This document shows positions 47,475-59,166 of a stretch of DNA of 64,000 bases, piece after piece (positions within the stretch are counted from its first letter, which is position 1; every line of letters starts with the position of its first letter). Where the stretch lies: positions 992,001-1,056,000 of the forward strand of contig JAHRHY010000019.1 in assembly GCA_019671135.1 (NCBI GenBank), given 5' to 3'. This DNA is from Linnemannia hyalina. Its lineage: Eukaryota > Mortierellomycota > Mortierellomycetes > Mortierellales > Mortierellaceae. Under the pieces are notes generated by a model. It made no database searches and had not been told where the DNA came from. It was given only the letters and a program-made list of their open reading frames with translations. The position numbers and the translations under genes were made by a program.

Positions 47475-47878
47475 GTTTTGCTGTGTTCTGTCGCGGTGTA
47501 TGTAGGTGTTGGCTGGTAGGTTTATTTTGTGTGATAAGTAAGAAGTTATTCCGTGTTCTTGTTGACGACCGTATGGGTTTGTTGTTCTTGCTCTTGGCAA
47601 TGTATGTATGGGTTGAGTTGATGCCGATGAGTGTCTCCTTGTCCTAGTGTTTGCGCGGTGGTTGTCGGGATGAATGCAAAGTGTTTGAATGCGGTGGGGG
47701 TGCAGAGATCGCATTAATTGACGAGAACGTCATTTCGAAGTCACGTTTTTGGCTCTTGCCAGGCACGCGAACGAAAAAGGCGAAAGTTGGGCTTGGTCCC
47801 CCCTTTGCTGCCTTTTGTTGCCTCTTTATGCATTCACCACCTTTTCTTCGTTCCACACCAGCAACAAACAAACCAGCA
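47475..47878. promoter_or_regulatory. bidirectional promoter, 404 nt
   Basis: The two start codons face away from each other across 404 nt, so the promoters must overlap or abut. An in-frame ATG at 47828 could lengthen the phosphatase by 17 aa, but its context is poor (T at −3), while 47879 has G at −3 and +4. Confidence 0.6.
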
Positions 47879-49496
47879 ATGGCAATGTCAATGGCAACAG
47901 CAGATCTCGACCACCTCGACACAGAGAATACTACAACAGGACCCACACCCACGAAGGGAAACGTCCCAACCGAGACCCTCACGCCAACCGTAGAGACGAC
48001 AGCCTCAAAAGCTGACTCTGGAACAACGGGCGCAGCAGAAGAAGGAGACGTCGATGATGACGATAGATCCATTCACTTTGTGACCATAGAGCCAGACACC
48101 CCAGCCAACACTGTAATAACGACGACAACGACGACTACGACGGAAGAGCCACCTTTCGAAGGTGATGGAGTAGACCCCGCAGAGGCCTTAATCCCATCTC
48201 GATCTACCTTTGACTGGCTCGCCTACACTGTCTCCCTCAACTATAACCGCGTATGTGAATACTCCTTTTTTTATTTCAGGATTCGACTAGATCTTCTGAT
48301 TGTCAGACGACTTCCGCAAGGGAGTAATATCATGAGATCCCTCGCCACAGAACCTCATACTAAACCTTACACATCTCCTCCCAAATAGCTGGCAACGTCA
48401 GTGTTCTCGCCAATAACACGCTGGAACTGGTACGACCCCGTTCCGCACACAAGCATCATCCTCGGCGCCGTACCCTCCCAACAGCTCCTCGTTCATCTCC
48501 AACGCGGCCATGCGATCCAGGATATTGTCAACATGTGTGCAGAGTTCAAGGGGCACCTCCAGACCATGACAGAGTTGGGGCTCGTACAGTGTTGGCTGCC
48601 GACGCGGGATTTTTCTACGCCTTCGGTGGAGAGTATCTGGGCGGGGGTGAGGTTTATTGAGAAGTGTGAGAAAGGGTGGAGGGATGAACCTGAAGAGAAG
48701 CGGGGCGCGCTTTATGTGCACTGTAAAGGTAAGTGGGGATTGGTTTGAAAAGGGATGTACATGGTGTGACTAGTGCAAGGTTTCAGACACGCTTTCTGTG
48801 ACTTATTTAATCGCACTATTTTTTAATCCCTATCGATTACCTCTTTTGGACAATTGGCTGATTGAAATAGCTGGACGTGGCAGGAGCGCGACAGTGGTAT
48901 TGTGTTGGCTGGTTTACTGCTACAAGTTGACCGTCGTCGAGGCTCAAGTGATACTGCTCAAAGCAAGAGGACAGGTAAGGAGGCTCACTATGTGTGCTTT
49001 TAGTGATCACGTTTAGATGTGGAATATTTTGCTCCGCACATGAAAACAACGTGCCTTCTCGTGGGTCAAGAGGTGCAAGAGGATCGTGTAGTTTAAAGGG
49101 AATGGAGAGAGAGAATGTGGTCTGAATGAACACATAAAAAATCGCGTTTTTCTTTACTGCTCATTCCGGTCCACCAGATCAATACTTCGTGATGTTTACT
49201 GACCATCCTCACTCTTACTCTTGTGGTATATATTCTCTCTCGTCTCTTCTCAATGGTTTGAACATGCAATGAAACGTGTCTAGGTCGATAAGAATGTGTA
49301 CTTGCATCCGGAGGTGGTCTCGTTCTATGACCAAGTCCAGGAGCAGGAAAAGAATGGGGTACTTGAACGAAAGGTCTGGCCCGGCAACAACTCTCACTCT
49401 CAAGTCGACAACAACAATGGAAGTAACGATAGCAGCAGTGGTGGAGGCGGAGGTCGTACGGGAGAATGCAGCGGTGGTACAAGTGGCGATGCGTGA
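47879..49496 (+). CDS. PTPMT1-like dual-specificity phosphatase
   Basis: Probably the mitochondrial phosphatidylglycerophosphate phosphatase that acts in cardiolipin synthesis, or a close relative. Four exons (47879–48250, 48389–48728, 48871–48974, 49284–49496) give 342 aa. The PTPMT1-type layout is YNR then ITRWNWYDPVPHTSIILGAVPS, with the catalytic loop HCKAGRGRS (nucleophile C236, arginine R242) and a VYLHPEVVSFYDQ helix at the end. The N-terminal ~115 aa are Thr/Asp-rich with a run of eight Thr, and the C-terminal 40 aa are Gly/Ser/Asn-rich. Both extensions exceed the usual family length. Other cysteine phosphatases of this fold remain possible. Confidence 0.85.
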
Positions 49497-50735
49497 GTGA
49501 GCAGAGAAGCGAAACAGGATAGTCGGTCAGATAGGCAGACTAGCAGTTACAGCGTATGATTTCGACACTGCTCAAATGTATATATTCCTCTAACCCTTGA
49601 CTCTCGTCCTCCTATGCTGGCCGTTATTGATGATATGAGAGATTTTTCACGCGCGTCGACTCATCGTTGTCGCCGTGTTCGTTCCCCGCGCGTTTTTTTC
49701 TGCCACATCTAGCTCTAGTCTGGGCCGATTCTAGTCATCGGCTATTTTCCTTTGCTGCTTTTTTTTGTCGGTGCACATATGCACATTTGACAACCTTGTT
49801 GCTCTCTGTTATTTGTTCTCGCCCTTTTGTGCTGAAAAAAATAGGTGAACTTGATTAGTCTGTTTCACTTTTTGACTTTTTGTCAGGCGGCTTCACGCGC
49901 GCGATCCTCCTTTCCCTCCCCCCTTTCCAGAGCTTTGATCGTCGCATGACGACAAGAAACCAAAGTAAAAAAAGATGAAAAAAAAAGGCGCGCACGCGCT
50001 TGAATTACAGAATTGAAACATCACAGCATCACGTCGTCATTGTCAGTACTGTTTTTTTTCACGAGGAAGTCAAAGCATGCAAAGAAAGAAAGGAAAAAAA
50101 AAAAGTCGGCGAGTGATGCTATAGGAAGAAAGGAGGGGAAGAAGGTATAGAGAAATAAAAAAAAGAGAGAGGGGTGGGAAGTGTTGATGGAAAGAGGCGA
50201 GGATGACAATTCTCCTCTCCCTCTCCCCTTTGCCTCCCCTCCTTCCGTTCACGCATGCATTACATGCACGTAATCAGTCACTTGCCTCGCTCGATTCGCC
50301 CACATTATCGAATGCATTAGAGGGATAGAAAAAAAAACGCCCGGCACGTGTAGAGGCACATGAGAGTTGAGCGAAGCGTGCTCCTTGAAAATAATAAGAG
50401 AAAGGGGGGTGAGAGTAGCAAGGAAGAAGGTTAACGTGATTCATTGAATTACTATACATTGCAACAAGTTCGAAAGAAAGAGAAATAGAAAAGAGTGTCT
50501 ATTGAATTTACATAAAGCTGCTACAAGTACATTAGGTGAAGGCGTCAAGGGAAGAAGAACAAACGTGAAAGAAAAGAAACGCGAATTAAAAGGGTGTGGG
50601 GCTATATACAATTAGTAAACGCAAAAACAAAAAACGCGAAAGAAAAATAGAAATGAAAAAAGAAAAAGAAACTACCCTGGAAAGAAAAAAAAAGGCGCTC
50701 GCGTCAATGGTCCCAGACAATCGACACACACCACC
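49497..50735. other. convergent intergenic region
   Basis: About 1.24 kb between the 3' ends of the phosphatase gene (+) and the Ser-rich gene (−). It is A-rich toward 50740, as expected of a minus-strand trailer. I see no gene. Confidence 0.5.
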
Positions 50736-53700
50736 TCAGACAATAACAGTAAAACTCTGCAACTCCATCAACTGATCCCCCAATCGCTGCTGAAGACCCT
50801 TCAAATGCCCCAACAGCCCCGGAATCACCTCCACCGAGAACCGCACATGATCCTGCTCCCCCTGTTTAAACATATACTGCCTCGCCACCTCCGTCCCCAA
50901 ACCCTCCATCAAGATATCCTTCAGGACTTGCATGTGTCGGTCGGAGGGGATGGGTGTGAAGATTCCGATGGACGAGGATCCGTCGCCGTAGCCGTAGCTC
51001 TCGTAGCCGTCGTCTTCTTCGTCTTCGTCTTCCTCCTCTTCGTCATAGAATTCCTGCTCGTAGCGCTCGTTGGCGGGGCGGCGACTGTTGTGGGGAAGGC
51101 CGCCGGTTGTGCGGCGTTTGGAGTAATGGGAATACTTTTGGTACCGCCGGAAAGACGCCTCCATATCTGCCTGGAACCCATTCCCACCTCCCTCCTTGGG
51201 ACTACGGGGCGACAGCGGCTTGACAGTCGCGGACGAGTCCTCTTTACCATGGAACCCTTTATACAACGGCTGTTCGCCCTCAGGGAACCTCAATAACCCA
51301 ATCGACGCGTTCTCGTACTTGATCTCCAGGTCATCGTCATCATAGTCATCGTAATCCTCATCGTTCGAGGAAGTAGAGTTTCGGTTGTTGGTAGAGATGC
51401 GGAGGGGTGTCATGGGAGATGCGCAGAGTCCGAGTCCTGCGGGGCTGCTACAACTCTCCTTCATGTATGCCATCGACGGCGCCTGCCTCATCCTCATTCC
51501 TCCAACGACATTCCTTCCTGTAGTGCCCTGTAGAGACGCTAAGGCCTGCTGTTGGGAGATGGTCAGCCCTTCAACTGTAGCCTCGATACCAACCTTCAAG
51601 GACGCCGATGCGGAGGAAGAGGACGAGGTACGAGAAGAAGTCCTGGTCGACGGGCACGTGTCGCTCTCGGTGTCCTCTGACACCGAGGCCACAAGTGTCG
51701 ATCCTGTAAGGTTCGAAGACTGTGAATCAGATCGGACCTGCTGCTGCTGGATCGACTGGAACGTCGACGGCTCATCCAGCTGATTATTGGCAGGCGCAGA
51801 AGTTGAAAGTGCCGGTCGGTGAGGCATGAACCCTATCGACGGTTTGCTCGACAGACTACCCACAGCACCAGTCGAAAGACTCGCAAGACTGGGTTCCGAT
51901 CCCTTCATGCCCGAAGATCCAAGAGCCGATGATGCGCCAGGAGGAGAAGTGGTGGTAGGGCTGGTTTGAGCAATCTCCCCAAGATCGATAATGACCTCGG
52001 CCTGTTCCCAGTCACGTTGGAAGAGCACTGAGAGGTCTTGGTGTTTCTTTGGGTTGGTCGCCTTGAGCGAGCTGGACGCCATCCTCAGCGACGCCCTCAG
52101 CGTTTTCAAATCTATTTGTCGTACAATAATGAAGCGAAAAGAGAGTGGTTAGTTATTGCCATGAAAAATGGCGGTCGATTAATAACAAACAATATTACAC
52201 CAGAAATGAAAAGAAAAGGACTCACCTTCGATCTGGGAGGCAAAGTCCTTGATATTATACAAATCCATCTGCAGCGACATCTGGTTCTCAACAACCTTCG
52301 TCGGCACATGAATATCCGCAGAGATATCAAAATCCTCATCCCAGTTCTCACTCGGCGTCGACGAAGACATCTTCAAGAACCCGCCCTTGGGGGGTACGGT
52401 GTCCGCAGGGAGGGAAAGGCACCGTTGGCGAGACCGGAGGGAGGACAGGTTGGCATTGGAAGGTTTCTTGAGGTACGCCTTGTTGTGGGCGGGGTTGGTC
52501 GACATGGGCAGGGCGAGTGTTGACTGACAGGAGGGTTCGCGCACGCTGGCAGAGTACATGAGCGTTGAGGATGAGGGAGCACCAGAGTCGGATTGGTAGT
52601 CCCAGTCCTCATCTTCGTCGTCTTCTTCGTTGGTTTCGGGCATGTGGTTGCCAAAGGAGGAGAGGACTGGGGGTGGTGGAGGGGGAAGGGATGCCAGGAC
52701 ACGGTCATGGTCTTCATCATCGTCCATGCTCATGCTGTACCGAAAGTCATCGTCCTCGGTATGGTTGTTCTCGGGAGATCCGTCTTCTTGGTGCTGTTGA
52801 AGACTGAGTTCCGCCTGGTAGCGGGCAATAGCCTTGAGATCGTCCTTGGGTCGCGAGGTCGTACCGCCAGAAGCAGATGAGGAGGCCTTGGTAGATGATG
52901 CTCCATAAGGTCCCTGGAATGACACACGATTATGACTGTAGTCACCGTTGTTGCCGGTTGGCGGCGTCGCTGTGGTCCCATGGCGCAGATGGCGGAACTG
53001 ATCGCCCTCCAATAAATCATCCTCAATATCTGACAGCGAATGGTTCCCCTCATCTGAGATATCCGTTCCACTCAGACTGTGCCTCATCGGCACTCCGCCA
53101 TTCACCTGCAAGTTGTTACTGTGCTGCAAAGTCTCTCCTGCTGCTCCAGTAACGGTGGTGTGATGGTATCCCGATAAGGAGGAGTGCGAAGGTGAGGGCG
53201 AAGGCGAAAGCGACTGTCGACTGGCATTACTTCCTGCGGGTTTTGGCCGATGGAAATTAATGACCGATTCGTTCCAGATCCTCCTAAGTCGACCTGCCGC
53301 CTCTTTATCCTTCTCCTTCTCCTTCTCCTTCTTTGAGGACCCTTTAGACTTTTGGGAGGAATTTTGCTGCTGCTTCTGTGGTTGTTGCGGTTGTTGTTGA
53401 GATTGTTGAATATCAAGTTGGTTGTCGAGGGAGGTGTCAAGGTAGCAAAGACATCGAAGCTTCTGTTGCTGCTGCTGCTGTCGCTGTTGCTCCTGTTTTT
53501 GTAACTGCTTCTGAAGCTGCTTTTCCTTTTTTGACAGCTTTTTCGATGTTTTTGAAGAGTGATAGGACCCGCCGGTGGAGAGAAAACTCTCGTCGTCCTC
53601 AGACCCGTGCGTCTGATAAGAACCTGTCGAAGAAGTCGTGGTGTTGGTAGTAGAGAGCGAAAGCGAGACAGTCGAGAACGAAAGCCGGGACGACATGGAG

Positions 53701-54719
53701 ATAGAAGAAGTCAAGGTCGGCCACCAGGACTCCTGCACGGGTGACTCTTCATGATGGTCCAACAGAATCTTGTCGGGTCGAACCACAAGTGGATAAACCG
53801 TCGTCGGGGGTAAGATATAATTAGGTCCATTGTTAGCCCTTGCTCCTTGTACTGAGGTGGTTCCGTGATGATAACTCGACGAATGGACCTGACATCTTCT
53901 TGGTCGTTGTCGGAAGAGTCGAAACCGTTTATGAACCGCACACTGTTGTTGAAAAGTATGAGAGGGCGATTGGGCCTGCTGGGCGAGGGACTGTGGAGGC
54001 TCTTTTTGCCATTGTGTACAGTTGAGGGGGGAGCAAGGGATGGCTTCCTTAGCTTGGAGGGGTCGACCAAAGACGTGACCCAACCCGGATGCCGTTCCTA
54101 CCGCACCCGAAGCAAAGACAAGCTGTGAGGGTCGAGTTTGAGAGGAGAGTGCGGGTGAGGGTGAACAAGGGGCCGAGAAGGAGAGTCGTTGGAGTGGGTT
54201 GTGTTGTCGTATCCGTGGTCGTTCAAACGTAGCAGACGACGTCAAGGAGTAAGTAGAGAGACGTAAAGAGGTAAGTGGATCATGCGAGGAAGAAGGGGTA
54301 AGTGAAGAAGGGGAAGGAGAAAGGGTGCGAGTAGCACGATCGACAGAAGGCGAAGAGGAGGTAGAGGACGAGGTGGCAGAGGAGGTAGGAGAAGTAGGCG
54401 TCAGAGTTGTTGTTTTTGTTGAAATTGGCGTGGTTGTGGTAGGGTGCATCCATTGATGAGGTAAAGGTCGACGTCGGGGCGATGGTGGGGGAGCACGCCA
54501 GGCGAGGCGAGTTCGAGTAGTGAGAGGCGAGGTCGAGGCCGACAGAGATAGCAGAGACGATGACGATGAGAACGAGCCGGAGGAGGATGAGGAAGAAGAG
54601 GAAGAGGAGTATGTTGCAGGTGGCGGCATTGGAGGAGGTAGGAGTGGGGGATCAGAGGAGGAGAATAACGAAGACGAGGAAGAGAACGTTGAGGTGAGTG
54701 TTCTGAAAGACATATTCAT
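50736..54719 (-). CDS. large Ser-rich protein of unknown function, 1289 aa
   Basis: Two exons (52226–54719 and 50736–52111) joined in frame by a canonical 114-nt intron. The first ~550 aa are Ser/Thr/Pro-rich with a poly-Ser stretch, a KEKEKEKDKE basic–acidic helix and a Gln-rich helix near 330–350. The conserved-looking core is ENWDEDFDI followed by QMSLQMDLYNIKDFASQIED and LKTLRASLRM, spanning the splice site. A second candidate domain is the C-terminal ~65 aa (DRHMQVLKDILMEGLGTEVA onward). The WDEDFD plus helix arrangement reminds me of fungal cytokinesis regulators of the Byr4/Bfa1 kind, but this is weak. The start is the first ATG after the C/T-rich leader, and another ATG lies two codons later. 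Confidence 0.75.
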
Positions 54720-55672
54720 GTTGTTGTTGGCGTGGGCTCTGCCAAGAGATGAGACACAGACACAGGCGCACAGGAAGTGCGCGCGGGGCGTGCAGCAGAG
54801 CAAAGACCAGGGTGGTGGCCACACCGTGAAAATGGTGTCTGAGCGAGGAGGGGGGGTTGGTGAATGGTAATAGAAGGAGGGGAGGGGGGGTTGAGAGAAA
54901 GAGACAGAGCCAGAGATGATGCAGGAGTTTTTTTGTTGTTTGCTTTCGATGCCGTTCAAGTGTGTATGTGCGAGTGCGTGCGGTGTGCTCTCAAAAAGGT
55001 GCCTTAAGGTGTTTGGAAAGTGAAAAAGGATTGTTACAGAACAGTGGTAATGAGATCTGGTGTGTTGTGTGAGAATTTGCTGTGGTTGGAAGGAGTGAAG
55101 GTGGGCGAGATAGGAAAAAGAGGAGTGGAAGAAGAGAAGGTCTATGGTGCTGTGCGTTTATGTGTTGTGTGAGTGAAGAAATAGAAGGAAAGAGGACGCG
55201 ACGGAGTGAAGAAAGGGAGCCTGGTCGGGTGGGTGCTGAGAATCACTTCGCGTTTTTGTGGAGTGAGAGTGCTGAGACCAACAAAGTTGTTGATATCTGT
55301 TGTGTGAGACAGTGCGAGTGATAAGACGACGGACTGTGAAAAAAAAATGGTGGCGATGTCGAAAAGAGCAAAAAGGAATGGAATGGAATGGAGAAAAAGA
55401 AGCAAGTTGTTCGTTTGTAATGCAGAGAGAAAAGAAAATAGTAAGTGAGGAGTAGGGGGGAAGTGGAAGAAGAAAGGGAGCGAGCGACAGAGGGAAGAGC
55501 GAGGAAATGGAAGAGAGAAGGGAAGCGAACGAAAAGGTTCACGCAAATGAAGAAGGGATACCAGGAGTGAGGGTAAGGAACGGAGTGAGGAAAGACAAGG
55601 AAAGGGAAATGGATTTGGGAAGGAAGGAAGGTAAGGGTAAAGAAGGAGGGGTGACAAAATGACAAGGGTAGG
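54720..55672 (-). promoter_or_regulatory. leader and promoter of the Ser-rich gene
   Basis: About 950 nt, pyrimidine-rich on the minus strand for most of its length. It separates the Ser-rich gene from the stop codon of a possible small gene upstream. Confidence 0.45.
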
Positions 55673-56487
55673 CTAGAACTCCTTCATTTTTTTTATATGG
55701 TCCTTGAACTTCGTCACCACAGCCCCAAACCTAGAGCGGATCGGAACCATGTTCACGACAACGACAGGTCGTGAGTCCTGCCACTAGTTTTGAACTTCTG
55801 GGCATGGACGGACCCGTCCAGCCCTCGATGGATCGACGGCTTACAACAAACAACGCGGGAAAAGGAGCAGTATGTTTCCCCTACTCTTTCTTTTTTTTTT
55901 GCGTTGGAAGACCTCGTGTTGAAGTGAGGGAAAAGAAGGGAGGAAGGGAGGAAGGAAGGAGGGAAGAAAACAGTGAGGGACGGATTGACAAAAAAGATTA
56001 AAAAGACAAACAACAAAGCACAACAAAGAAAGAAAGAAAGAAAGAAAGAAATGACGAAGAGGCAGAAGCACGATGGGAAGTTAGGTGATAAGGAAGAGGA
56101 GTTTTTCAGGGACAATGAGGGCGAAAGGAGGGAGGGAGATGGGAAAAGGAGAGCTGGGGTGGAGATGGTGTACCAGGAAGGAAAGGGGAGGCAAAATACA
56201 ATCACACAGACAACAGGCACACACATAGAGGGAAAGAAGGAGCATGCACAACACGAGGTACGAAAAATATGATGTAGGGGAAGGAGGAGAGGGGGAAACT
56301 GTCGAGAGGCAGCGAGAGAGAAAACGAGGCACACACAAGCACACGCACACGCAGGACAGTAGAGTACAGGACAGGGCAGAACTAGACAGGTTACATGAAC
56401 GAGTAACGGACATTGGATGGGAAGGGAAGAAGGGAAGGAAGGGGAGGGATGACTTACCGAGCTGATCGCGCCGGACGAGGACGGCAT
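55673..56487 (-). CDS. possible 46-aa spliced gene
   Basis: Exon 1 (56458–56487) encodes MPSSSGAISS and ends at a perfect GTAAGT donor. Exon 2 (55673–55783) follows an AACTAG acceptor and encodes 36 aa, WQDSRPVVVVNMVPIRSRFG then AVVTKFKDHIKKMKEF. Both are in phase 0, so they join without adjustment. Exon 2 looks protein-like: a short hydrophobic strand, then an amphipathic Lys-rich helix, unlike the low-complexity frames around it. The longest C/T-rich leader in the window lies directly upstream of the ATG. The intron would be 674 nt, long for this window, and the acceptor lacks a good pyrimidine tract, so a missed middle exon is possible. I do not recognise a family. Confidence 0.45.
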
Positions 56488-57240
56488 TGAATTATGGCGG
56501 GAGGAAGAGATGGGGAGAAGATCGAGGGCAAGGAAGAAGAAGGGAAGAGGTAAGGTCTCAGGGGAGGGGAGGGGAGGAACTGCAAAGGCAGGAGGAGGTT
56601 ATGATGGAGGACGTGAACGTGGAGGAGGTTGCAGCCAGGGCCTGAAGGGGAACTTCAACTACCACTTGTGGTTGACAGAGGAAGGCGAAGTGTAAGTAGG
56701 GTATGCTGGGATATGACTGAACACTGGGGGAGTAAAGATAATTGGGGTCGATAGATAAATAGGTAAAAAGTTGAAGTGGATTAGGATGTGGAGGAGGAGA
56801 GGGGAGAGGAAGAAGAGGAAGAGGTTGACGGGGAAATTGAACCAAGAATGGGTGGCGATAGAGAGCGATGAGAGAGAGAGAGAGAGTGAGTGAGTGAGAG
56901 CGTGAAGAGAGGATTGTGGGGTAAGAGGATGGAGTTGGTTCGCGAATAGACACAATAGTGAAGGAAGTGACGGAGAGTATGTGTATATGTGTGTGTGACT
57001 TGATTAGGAAATAGAATAGAGAAAAGAGCGAGTCTTGCTAGAAGGAATGGGATGGGTGGAATTAACAATGAAAGAAAGGAAGAAGAAGAGAGAGAGAAGA
57101 AAGCGATGCAAAGGCAAAGAAGAAACAAGAAGGAAAAAGGGCGAGGGAATAAAAACAAACAAAGGAAGGAGTAATGAGTAAACGTGAATGAGCTCTTGTC
57201 AGTCAGTCAGTCAGAGTGTGTCTAGGGGATTCGGATCAGG
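56488..57240 (-). promoter_or_regulatory. strong C/T-rich leader upstream of the 46-aa candidate
   Basis: About 750 nt almost wholly G/A on the plus strand, thus C/T on the minus strand, ending at the candidate ATG. The pattern matches leaders of well-supported genes in the window. Confidence 0.4.
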
Positions 57241-57892
57241 CGGATCAACTCTTGAAGAAGAGGGGGGGGGGGGGCATATGACCTACTTTTTTTTCTTTCT
57301 TTTCTTTTTTTCTTTGCTTCTTTGTTGTATGTACTGTACAGTACTGTAACATATATGTTATGTTAACTACTGCCAATTGAGTAGAAAGGGGTATGTGTGC
57401 CTGTCTGTGCTGTGTGTGTATGCGCACACACACATACATCCTTCTCTCACTTCGCACATTGGCCAACAATAGCGACAGACATACAGGCAGGGCTGGTGCA
57501 TTGGTCATAATCGGTGCCCAAGGCTCACTCCGCGGCCATGATCCAACACCGACCCACACAAACACTCCGCATACACACGCAAAGACAGAAAATAAAGGGG
57601 GAGGGTTGGACGACTTCAAGTGCTCAATGCAATGCACAGGGAAACGCACGCGTATCTTCGATTGTCTGATTACTATTGCTATTTGTAAGAGGTCGACATT
57701 CGTCACCACCCCTTTCTCGTCCCTGAAGATTCAAAAACCTAGCCTCTCAGCTCAGCTCATTCGACTTGCTCCATGTACCCATTCATTGTCTCATTCGTTC
57801 TCTTTTCAGGAACCGAGAGTCAGGGTCTGTAAGAGAAAGAGGCAGGGGAAGGGAAGGGTCACCTTACAGTAACAATAAAGAAAAAGCACACT

Positions 57893-57923
<31 letters not shown>

Positions 57924-59166
57924 CAGACACTCTCCTTCAACTCCTTCAAGAGTCCACAAGAAAAGAGTTCATGATTAGGTCAAGAAGACGAAAGGGTACA
58001 GTACCACGGTCAACATACATATTATTTTTTTATTTTTTTTTTTATTTTATTTTTTTGGAAGAAGGTTGCCGCCCTCGTTGCTAGTTCTTGTTTGCGACCA
58101 GGGTCCAGAGTCTTGTCCAAAGGAACCCCGATCCCCCGCAAAGAACGTAGCCAGTAAGCTCTTTTGCAGACACGTACTTAGTTCTGGTTCAGGCACAACT
58201 ACAACAATGAAGAGAGGCAAACAGAGCCAACAGGCATAAGCCCTTTTTTTTTTTTGTTTGTCGCCCTAAATATTCTCCGCTCATCCCCTCTTGTCAAAGT
58301 TCCAACCCAACGGAGAAAAACAAACGATGCGGGTATGACACCACCATGCTCCCTTTCGCAACTTTAGGCCGTGGCAAGAACTAACAACAACAGCAACGAA
58401 ACGCCTGCTTACTAGTCTGCCTGTCTCACCCTTCCTACCCAGGCTATCCCTTCAACCCTGTTATGTGTCTAGACGAAAATAACCCGAAAAATAGGGGTGA
58501 AAGGGTCAAACCGTCTTCCTCTTTTCTTCTGAGCTCCTTTATTTTACTGCGATCCCCTTCGTCATCCACACTTGCTCAACAACAACAAAAACAAAAACAA
58601 AAACAAATGAACAAATGAACAAAATAACCAGCAACCAAACTCCTTGAAATAGGACGCAAAACAAGAATCGAATGATCTCTAAACTACTCCCAACTAGCCC
58701 TCTTGACCCCAACAAACAAAACGTTTCTCATTGATAGACTGACATGTTGAACGCTACAGCGATCATCAATCTGCCGATTTGTATTTTTTTCCTTCTCTCC
58801 TTCGTTGTTGATTGTGATGGTCCGTTCGACTTCTTCTTTGAATGTGTGTTGTTTTTATTCATTCAATGGCTGGAGAGGAGTTTCTAAAAAGCATATAACA
58901 AGTTGTGGTGGTAGTGGCGAAGAAAAAAAATAAAAAAATGACAAAATGGATAAAATGACAAAAAAAGGGGGATCCAGAGTAGAGTAGAGTAGAGTAAAAA
59001 AGGTAGCAAATAAAGAGGAGTAGCAGTAGACGAGGAAGGGTGATGAGAGGGAGCCTGAATGTCGGCACTCCCTTTCTTGACTCCACTGCCTCTTATCGAA
59101 ACGAAAAAAAGGTAAAAACAACGTTACGTAGCTTTCCACCTTCTTCACAACTTCAATAAAACTGAT
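57241..59166. other. intergenic region, simple repeats only
   Basis: About 1.9 kb downstream of PCCB. It contains a G run at about 57262–57273, T-rich stretches and a 27-nt A tract at 57893–57919. No coding or RNA gene signal is seen. Confidence 0.5.
57893..57919. repeat. poly-A tract, 27 A
   Basis: An uninterrupted homopolymer. There is no adjacent retroelement reading frame. Confidence 0.9.

Noticed and set aside
54720..54959. N-terminal extension of the Ser-rich protein upstream of 54719
   Set aside because: The frame stays open but starts from a TTG codon and lies in the pyrimidine-rich leader; the first ATG is at 54719.
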